Assembly (NCBI GenBank): GCA_903995115.1
Contig: LR877145.1
Span: 1,178,001-1,242,000 of the forward strand
Direction: 5' to 3'
DNA length: 64,000 bases
Origin: Angomonas deanei
Lineage: Eukaryota; Euglenozoa; Kinetoplastea; Trypanosomatida; Trypanosomatidae
Shown: piece by piece, positions 58,019 to 64,000 of the stretch
How positions within the stretch are numbered: the first letter of the stretch is position 1
Layout: each line of letters begins with the position of its first letter
Translations under genes and position numbers: made by a program
The notes under the pieces: generated by a model
The model's input: the letters and a program-made list of their open reading frames with translations, nothing else
Told to the model about the DNA's origin: nothing
The model's database searches: none

Positions 58019-59398
58019 TCACGTGGGAAGAAGATCGTAGAGGTTCAGGTGCAGCACTTTCCCCAGTTGAAGTGCTGTGCTAATGGGGATCCAACACTTG
58101 TACGTTGGCCCTCCCTGTGTGTTCACCGGGGTCAACAGGCCCCAGGACACGAACCCCACTAGATGATGCATCGCCAACTCCACCATGGCGAACTCCAACG
58201 GATCTATGGTTTGAATGCAGATCTGCGCCAACGCGTTATACGTAAAGGTCAACTTGGGTATGCTAATCTTGTGGCACGACGAGGAGAGGACGGCAGACCG
58301 GTGGGAGTTGCGGTTAGCCTCGTGACTACTCCCTGACTCGCGGGCGGCCTCCCCACCGAGTGCCTGCGCCAGTTTGCTGGGTGCCACACAACCACAATAA
58401 AAGCAGCAAAAGGCCAACAACACGGCGGACAGTCCAATGCGCCGCAACGCCTCGACGAGTAAGTCCCCGCCGTCACCCTCCGCACCAGGCGCCCCGAAGC
58501 GTCCCTCCGGCCCCAGCTGACCCCAGGCTGTCGAAAAGTGCATGGTGTTCAACTTGCTTCCAAAGTGGTTGGAGGCGGCGACGAGGGACGGCAATAACAG
58601 ATACACCCGTTGCAACAGCTGTCGTACGTCTTTGCACACAATGGACGACTTCATTGGCAAGTGCTCCATGTAGTGCTGTACCGCCTGTACGGTGACACGA
58701 TGCGCGTTTTCAGCAAACAAAAACTCTTCCAGTGAGTCTTCGGCACGCTCCTCTCCTCGGGCGGTGAGGAGGTTGCGGCGGAAGACGGTCTCCAACCATT
58801 GGCAGACCGTCTCCACCGACGGCGAGGACACGAGATGAAAACGGAAGCAATTCTTCAGTCGAAGTGGTATCTGCGAGACCAACCAAACACAAAACAAGCG
58901 GCTCAACGTGAACTCTGAAAAGGCATTGCTGAGCCACAATTCAATTTGTTGAATATCTTCGCTCAGTTGGTCCGCATCGTCAATCACAATGTGCAACTCA
59001 CTACCGGCGGGGTGCGCCTCCAGCCACTGCGTCACCGTATTGCCAAACTGTAGTGGGCCGCAGTCCATCGCGACTCGCCGCTTCGAGGGATCTAACTGCA
59101 GACGGTGCGATATCCTCGCTAGGGTGTCGCCGGTGGTGGCGGTGGCGGTGAAGTACTCCACCTGCACGACCCCCTCCCGCATCTCCCCAATCTGATAGTT
59201 TGGTCGATCCTTCATGACGGGCACTACACGCTCCCCGAGGCGGGCCTTGGCGGCCTGATTGACGCGATAGCGCTCCTCTCTCCTGGCCAGGTACGTCACC
59301 ACACTGTTAGTCTTTCCGCTGCCTGGCGGGCCCACCACACTAATAAAGCCAGAGCCTAATTCGGTGCTGGTGTCCAGCTCGGCAAAGATGGAATTCAT
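58019..59398 (-). CDS. ORC5: ORC5-like origin recognition ATPase
   Basis: 459 residues. Walker A is GPPGSGKT (23-30) and the Walker B-like strand is LHIVIDDADQL. The C-terminal winged-helix region ends PTYKCWIPISTALQLGKVLH, close to the ORC5 pattern (KYKC, then a final helix). Between lies a helical segment with VYLLLPSLVAAS like the ORC5 linker. The kinetoplastid origin complex is divergent, and an ORC4-like assignment is the main alternative. It would act at replication origins in the nucleus. Confidence 0.62.
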   Translation of the reverse strand: MNSIFAELDTSTELGSGFISVVGPPGSGKTNSVVTYLARREERYRVNQAAKARLGERVVPVMKDRPNYQIGEMREGVVQVEYFTATATTGDTLARISHRLQLDPSKRRVAMDCGPLQFGNTVTQWLEAHPAGSELHIVIDDADQLSEDIQQIELWLSNAFSEFTLSRLFCVWLVSQIPLRLKNCFRFHLVSSPSVETVCQWLETVFRRNLLTARGEERAEDSLEEFLFAENAHRVTVQAVQHYMEHLPMKSSIVCKDVRQLLQRVYLLLPSLVAASNHFGSKLNTMHFSTAWGQLGPEGRFGAPGAEGDGGDLLVEALRRIGLSAVLLAFCCFYCGCVAPSKLAQALGGEAARESGSSHEANRNSHRSAVLSSSCHKISIPKLTFTYNALAQICIQTIDPLEFAMVELAMHHLVGFVSWGLLTPVNTQGGPTYKCWIPISTALQLGKVLHLNLYDLLPT

Positions 59399-59679
59399 CT
59401 CTCTATGTTATCAGTAAAGGTTGTACTATAGGGTAGTAATAATAACGAAAAAAGAGAAAAGCAAGTGAATAGAACAGTAAAAAACAGAAAAGAGGGCAAA
59501 ATCAAACAGGGATGAAGGAAGAATCCAAACGTAGAATTTATATCGGTTCATGTAAGAGAAAAAAAAAAAGGTGCTGAACTACTTTTTCACCACTGTTGCT
59601 GCTCCACTAATTTCGTTTCAGCGTCTAACAACAATGTTCGTCGATGTTAGGATGATTATGGGATTGCGTACACTACAGT

Positions 59680-59904
59680 TTAGGGCATGTCCTTATAGGC
59701 CTGCGTATAGTTCCACCGATTCGTCTTGAAGAACTTTCGCTTGCTAAACCGGTTACGCGCGTCATGAGACGCCTGATGAGAGGGATGAAACCGCTTATCA
59801 CGCATGAACCGGTGACGATAGTTATGCCCACAGTACCAATGTGCTACGAAATTCATCTGAGTAGGTCTAAATGCCATCAGGCGTGTCGTCGAGAGGGAAA
59901 ACAT
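59680..59904 (-). CDS. small basic protein, unknown
   Basis: 74 residues, rich in Arg, His, Phe and Asn (MAFRPTQMNFVAHWYCGHNY, RFSKRKFFKTNRWNY). A T15 tract with CAG (AG at 59942-59943) directly upstream shows it is a separate mRNA. A mitochondrial ribosomal or other organelle protein is plausible from its composition. A second ATG at codon 10 could be the start. Confidence 0.55.
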   Translation of the reverse strand: MFSLSTTRLMAFRPTQMNFVAHWYCGHNYRHRFMRDKRFHPSHQASHDARNRFSKRKFFKTNRWNYTQAYKDMP

Positions 59905-60110
59905 TCTGTTGGTGTGGTGGTGTACAATTCTTATTTCCTAACTGAAAAAAAAAAAAAATAGAGAAGACAATGTGTATGAAAGCATATGTGGAATGTTTTT
60001 TTATTATTATTATTATTACGTTGTATTATACACAATCACAAAGTAAAAAAGGTAAAGATTTTACTTGTATGAAACCAAATCTATGGATTGTATGTTAATT
60101 TATACAGAGG

Positions 60111-61175
60111 TTACTGACGTTTTAGCAAGTGCATCACCCCGGCGGTGAAAGCCTCCAAGTGAATAATCGGCTTCGTTCCTAACTTCATGTTGTGGTCGAA
60201 CTGGGCTGCCAGCTGTATGAGGCCGCTCTGCAGGGTGGGTTTGACCGCCACTAGTAAACCTTCCGTCAGCTCCCGCAGGATGGTGTCGCCTGAAATACAC
60301 TGACCAAGTAAATCATAAAATTTGAGTCGTATGTCGTGTAGCTTCCTAGGCGTCTGCTCGCTCAAGATATCCTTTACAATCTCATCAATGTATAACTTCC
60401 AGTCCGGTTGAGGAATGGAAAGACCGTTGCCGCTGAAGTCCAACTTATTCAAGGCCGCCGCCTCCACCATGAGCAGCGCCCGGCGTAGGTTGCCTCTGCT
60501 GCGTTGGTTCACCGTTTGGCAGAAGGCCGCAGAGGGAACAGGCCGACCCTCCGCCTCACACACCTGGCGAATGGCCTTGTTCACATTCTCCGCGCTGTGC
60601 AGAGGGACGCGCACACCAAGGCACCTCGACTGTAGCGGTGGGATCAGACGGGAAATGGAGTTGCAGATGAGAATAAGACGACACGTGCGCATGTACTTCT
60701 CCATCGTTCGACGTAGCGCGTGTTGGGCGCCCCTGCTCATCTTGTCCACCTCATTCAGCACCACCACTTTATACGGTACGGTGGGGTGTGTTTTATCGGC
60801 GGCGGCATTCAGATGCAGCGGGGCCGTTTCCGCTATTTCTCGAATCATTTGCATAATCACGACGCGGTCGTAGTTCCCGGCATCGGAGGGGTTCAGGTCA
60901 ATGTGGTAGGGTGAACTGAGCGTGGCGATATCCACCGTCTTACTGTCCGTCACCTGCACACTGCGGTGCTCGAGCCGAAGAGAGTACACGGCGGGGCCGT
61001 AAATCTCATTGAGCAAGGACATCACCCGCGTTTTTTTACCCGCACCGGAAGGGCCATAGAAGAGCAAGTGTGGCGTGTCGGTGGTGGTGGTCAGTCGAGT
61101 GAGCGTGTTTGTAATGTCAGGGTTGAGGTCCACCTCTTTTAACGATTTAGGACGATACTTATCTACCCACAACAT
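60111..61175 (-). CDS. RFC3: replication factor C subunit 3 (RFC3; yeast Rfc5)
   Basis: 354 residues from the ATG at 61175. MLWVDKYRPKSLKEVD, Walker A YGPSGAGKKTR, NPSDAGNYDRVVI, the Walker B-like strand VVVLNEVDKMS in place of a DExx box, and HALRRTMEKYMRTCRLILI match human RFC3 closely. RFC3 is part of the clamp loader that places PCNA on primed DNA. The sequence ends HLEAFTAGVMHLLKRQ, typical of the subunit. The upstream frame (to 61355) is 5' UTR. Confidence 0.97.
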   Translation of the reverse strand: MLWVDKYRPKSLKEVDLNPDITNTLTRLTTTTDTPHLLFYGPSGAGKKTRVMSLLNEIYGPAVYSLRLEHRSVQVTDSKTVDIATLSSPYHIDLNPSDAGNYDRVVIMQMIREIAETAPLHLNAAADKTHPTVPYKVVVLNEVDKMSRGAQHALRRTMEKYMRTCRLILICNSISRLIPPLQSRCLGVRVPLHSAENVNKAIRQVCEAEGRPVPSAAFCQTVNQRSRGNLRRALLMVEAAALNKLDFSGNGLSIPQPDWKLYIDEIVKDILSEQTPRKLHDIRLKFYDLLGQCISGDTILRELTEGLLVAVKPTLQSGLIQLAAQFDHNMKLGTKPIIHLEAFTAGVMHLLKRQ

Positions 61176-61525
61176 GTTCGAATAGTTGTTTCTACTGGAA
61201 TTATTTTGGTTGGCAGAAACAGGGAAGAAGAGGACGGTATATGGGACGAGGAATGTGTCTAGAACACATTTTTTAAATAATGATATCCAAAACACCAAAA
61301 CAAAAGGCAGCAAAATTAACCGTAAAAATAATCGATTGCAATAACTCCATATCACTAATGAACATTATGAGGAAACAGAAATAATAATAATAATAAACGC
61401 TTACAATAATCTAAGATCGAGAAATTTGATGGTTAGAGAACCGAAAAACAAAAAGAGATGTACCGGTGCAAATGTATTGCACTGCCGGATCTACCGTATT
61501 ATACAATATCTGGGAATGGTGTACC
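61176..61525. other. intergenic region with a 3'-UTR hairpin
   Basis: A hairpin CCGGTGCAA/TTGCA-CTG-CCGG (61463-61488) with loop ATGTA lies about 40-60 bases after the carrier stop. A TAA/TTA microsatellite (about 61381-61396) follows. No gene. Confidence 0.4.
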
Positions 61526-62452
61526 TCACCAGCCATGCTTCACCATAGCCCGGTTCGTTAGCTCAATCCCTAGCCAGATGGTACTGCTAGCGGGAATCGC
61601 TCTAATGATGCACACGGTGTACCCTTTGTAGAATGCCAAGATACCGCCCCTGCGAAACGTATCCCTGGCGACCTGCGATGGGGTGAGCCGCCCCCCGCTC
61701 GCCTGCACGTGGGTCTTGATAAAATCAAGGGGATAGTTGGTGCTCCAGAGGCAAACGCCAGCCACCATACCACCCAACAGGGGCACCGCAATCTCCCGAA
61801 AAGCACTATTGGAGGAGGCGAGTGGGGTGGCCAAGAGGGCATTGCGGGTTATCTGGTAGCCTGAAAAGTAAAAGGGCAGACCAACGAAACGGGACAGCAC
61901 GGTGGGAGTGTATCCCTCCAGCAGACCCCGCACACCTTTCGTCCGCAGAATGTACTGGACACACTCAATAGGGCCGTTGATCTTCGTCTCCGCGCCACCC
62001 TTCCCTTGCACCTGTAGTTGTACCTTCACCCGTTCCGACGGTGTGATGGCCAAAACGTAGATGGGCGCCGTCAATTCGGCCGCCAGTGCAATACGCCACA
62101 GTGGCTGCGGCGTGCTGTAATCAAAGTCCGCTGGGGTGAGCCGATTTAACATGAATTGATTCACGCTAAACAAAATGGAGTTGAACACACCGTTCAGCAC
62201 CAAAAGGGGCGTCACACCTCGGTAAAATCCATATATTCCTTCGTGTCGCCAGGTGGACTTGGCGCAGGCGGTGATGGAAGGGAACATCCCACTCTGCACG
62301 CGTGCTTTTATTGTATCTAGGGGGTGCGTGGTAATCGCTTGCAGCATACCGCCTACCGTGCCACCAATGAACCGCCGCAGCACGCGTAGCTGGTCCTCGG
62401 ACATGCCATGCTTTAGCGGAACATCCGTGTTCACGTGAGCCGTCGCACTCAT
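61526..62452 (-). CDS. mitochondrial carrier, copy 1 of tandem pair
   Basis: 308 residues from the ATG at 62452 (MSATAHVNTDVPLKHGMSED). Three repeats with signatures HPLDTIKAR, TPSERVKVQ and YPLDFIKTH, all close to PX(D/E)XX(K/R). The pattern is like basic amino-acid or carnitine/acylcarnitine carriers (SLC25A15/A20/A29). The substrate is not fixed by what I can see. Similar along its length to the gene at 62709-63605. Confidence 0.88.
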   Translation of the reverse strand: MSATAHVNTDVPLKHGMSEDQLRVLRRFIGGTVGGMLQAITTHPLDTIKARVQSGMFPSITACAKSTWRHEGIYGFYRGVTPLLVLNGVFNSILFSVNQFMLNRLTPADFDYSTPQPLWRIALAAELTAPIYVLAITPSERVKVQLQVQGKGGAETKINGPIECVQYILRTKGVRGLLEGYTPTVLSRFVGLPFYFSGYQITRNALLATPLASSNSAFREIAVPLLGGMVAGVCLWSTNYPLDFIKTHVQASGGRLTPSQVARDTFRRGGILAFYKGYTVCIIRAIPASSTIWLGIELTNRAMVKHGW

Positions 62453-62708
62453 TTCTAAAAAAGAGAATTCGATATCAGAAAAACAAAATAAAGCTAAGAA
62501 GAGAACAGAGAGACAAAAGTGTGTGACGTCTACACCGTGTTTAGAGCCCAACAAACACACACCCACACAAATCAAAACTCAATGACACCCCGACCACAAT
62601 ATTTGTAAAACTACTTTCAAAATGGTGTTTTTCGGTATAACACCCATACGCAATGGATACATGTGTTCATCCAAAGGACATTAGTGGTGGTGCTCACTTG
62701 ATGCTTGA

Positions 62709-63605
62709 TTACCACCCGTTGCTCGTCATGAACCGGTTGGTTAGCTCAATACCCAACCAGACAGAGCTGTTCGCGGGGATCGATCGCAGAATGCACGCGC
62801 TGTAACCCTTGTAGAACGCCTTTATCCCATGTTTTCTAAAGGTGTCCTTTGCCACCTGGATGGGGGAGACTTTCGTCTTGCTCGCCTGCACCTGCGTCTT
62901 GACATAGTCGAACGGGTAATTACTGGTCCAGAAGCAAATACCAGCCACCGTGCCACCCGCTAACGGGATGGCTACCTCCCGAAAGGCACTATTGGAGGAG
63001 GCCAGTGGGGTCGCCAAGAGGGTATTGCGGGTCATTTGGTAACCTGAAAAGTAAAAAGGTAGTCCGACTAGTCGTGACATCAGAGTAGGGGTATACCCTT
63101 CTAGCAAACCCAGCACCCCTTTGGTCCGTAGAATATACTGGACACAGGCAATCGGTCCCTTGATCTCGGTCTCCGCACCTCCTTTACCTTGCACCTGCAA
63201 CTGCACCTTTACCCTCTCTGCTGGGGTGATCGCGAGCACATACAGTGGTGCGGTCAGCTGGGCGGCCGCCGCCACACGCCACAGCGGCTGCGGGGTCGAG
63301 TGATCAAAGTCGGCCGGTGTAATAAAGTTCATCATAAACTGATTTAAACTAAACAAAATGGAGTTGAAAATACCATTGAGCACTAGAAGAGGCGTGACAC
63401 CTCGGTAAAACCCATACAAGCCTTCGTGTTGCCAGGTGGACTTGGCGCAGGACGAGATGGAAGGGAAGACGCCGTTTTGTACACGCGACTTGATGGTGTC
63501 AAAAGGGTGGGCGGTAATGGCCTGCAGCACGCCGCCTACGGTACCGCCAATGAACCGCCGCAACACCCGCATCTGATCCTCAGATAGTCCATCCTTGGTG
63601 GTCAT
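62709..63605 (-). CDS. mitochondrial carrier, copy 2 of tandem pair
   Basis: 298 residues from the ATG at 63605 (MTTKDGLSEDQMRVLRRF). Signatures: HPFDTIKSR, TPAERVKVQ and YPFDYVKTQ. It shares with copy 1 most of the membrane helices and matrix loops; the short N-terminal segment before the first helix differs. A recent-to-moderate tandem duplication. Both copies look intact. Confidence 0.88.
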   Translation of the reverse strand: MTTKDGLSEDQMRVLRRFIGGTVGGVLQAITAHPFDTIKSRVQNGVFPSISSCAKSTWQHEGLYGFYRGVTPLLVLNGIFNSILFSLNQFMMNFITPADFDHSTPQPLWRVAAAAQLTAPLYVLAITPAERVKVQLQVQGKGGAETEIKGPIACVQYILRTKGVLGLLEGYTPTLMSRLVGLPFYFSGYQMTRNTLLATPLASSNSAFREVAIPLAGGTVAGICFWTSNYPFDYVKTQVQASKTKVSPIQVAKDTFRKHGIKAFYKGYSACILRSIPANSSVWLGIELTNRFMTSNGW

Positions 63606-63810
63606 GATACGGAGCAAACTAAACAACAAGAGAGAAAGGGGAATCGTATAGGTACTCAATCGATATCGATAGTGGAAGACCAACACAACACACCGACCTA
63701 CAACAGTATAGGATTGATTTATTGGTGAACTTATTTTACAATTTACATGTAGTTGGGGTTTTATCCTGTACAGGAAAAAAAAAAAAAAAAAGTACATTAT
63801 ACATGAACTC

Positions 63811-64000
63811 TTACAATTCAGACACGAATTTCTTTCGTTGGAACATGACGGAGGAGTTTAACATTTTCCTTCCCAGCGCCTCCATGCACGTCTCATTGAA
63901 GGTGATGACTTCTCGCTCTCCCATCAGGATGTGAATATTCTCCTTGCTAAATGGGTCGTAGCTGCCAATCGGGGCGTTCACCTTGGTGTGGAAAATGGTG
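63811..64000 (-). CDS. 3' end of an unidentified gene
   Basis: An open frame enters from the right edge and stops at TAA (63811-63813). The last 62 residues include FHTKVNAPIGSYDPFSKENI, HILMGEREVITFN and end QRKKFVSEL. Codon use is like that of its neighbours and its stop is spaced normally from the next splice tract. I do not recognise it. Confidence 0.6.
   Translation of the reverse strand, partial: TIFHTKVNAPIGSYDPFSKENIHILMGEREVITFNETCMEALGRKMLNSSVMFQRKKFVSEL

Larger units (their letters stand above)
61526..63605 (-). repeat. tandem duplication of mitochondrial carrier gene
   Basis: Two head-to-tail carrier genes with alignable proteins. The region between the genes is not clearly alike, so the duplicated unit is seen only at the coding level. 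Confidence 0.7.

Noticed and set aside
1-64000. Spliced-leader RNA gene or 5S rRNA cluster
   Set aside because: I looked for the conserved leader exon and for 5S internal boxes and saw neither.
1-64000. Retroelements, DNA transposons, CRISPR arrays, virus-like elements
   Set aside because: No reverse transcriptase, integrase, transposase or capsid-like frame and no regular repeat array was seen. The only repeats are gene duplications and microsatellites.

Overview
This is a nuclear segment of a flagellated kinetoplastid (Euglenozoa). The evidence is architectural. About 50 intronless protein genes all lie on the minus strand, head to tail, with gaps of a few hundred bases. Almost every gene is preceded on its sense strand by a T- or C/T-rich tract and an AG a short way before the ATG, the signature of spliced-leader trans-splicing of one polycistronic transcript. 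The content agrees: a cap-methyltransferase of the MTr1 type, a SAS6-like protein, DRC1, Rib72, an ORC5-like ATPase and iPGAM. Axonemal genes exclude the aflagellate Perkinsela, and the lack of introns argues against diplonemids and euglenids. A free-living bodonid-like species fits, but I cannot name it.

Layout. 1-1.3 kb: the end of a PARN deadenylase, then a Pol III island with an initiator-like tRNA-Met, tRNA-Pro and a degenerate tRNA-like element that diverges from a strong U5 snRNA candidate on the plus strand. 1.4-10.9 kb: TMA16, an FG-repeat/TBC/zinc-finger GAP, tRNA-Sec, a C2H2 protein, Rib72, a short MTHFR and NSA2. 11-24 kb: CCDC81-like, REEP-like, Sec23 with an Asn/Gln/Tyr-rich head, a CID protein, a bacterial-type RtcB and a MAPK15-like kinase with a TDH loop. 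24-34 kb: COP9 subunit 4, ESF1, a GAF-like protein and BDP1. 34-38 kb: a tandem pair of dienelactone hydrolases sharing a 3'-UTR hairpin, then PIMT and an acyl-CoA-binding protein. 38-49 kb: a possible broken small gene, DRC1, a large Cys-rich protein, a mitochondrial carrier and SAS6L. 50-64 kb: iPGAM, the cap methyltransferase, a cytochrome-b5-like protein, TMEM184, prolyl oligopeptidase, ORC5-like, RFC3 and two tandem carriers.

The genes do not form one pathway, as expected for kinetoplastid polycistrons. Themes recur: the axoneme and basal body (Rib72, DRC1, SAS6L, CCDC81-like, MAPK15-like), ribosome assembly (TMA16, NSA2, ESF1), RNA processing (U5, cap methylation, CID, RtcB, PARN), Pol III (BDP1, tRNAs) and replication (ORC5, RFC3).

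Three otherwise well conserved genes (PARN, TMEM184, prolyl oligopeptidase) have their reading frame broken by one-base shifts, and a small ORF near 38.4 kb may be a fourth case. Assembly error is the simplest explanation, but the cases are listed so they can be checked. All gene names rest on reading the proteins by eye; no database search was run.
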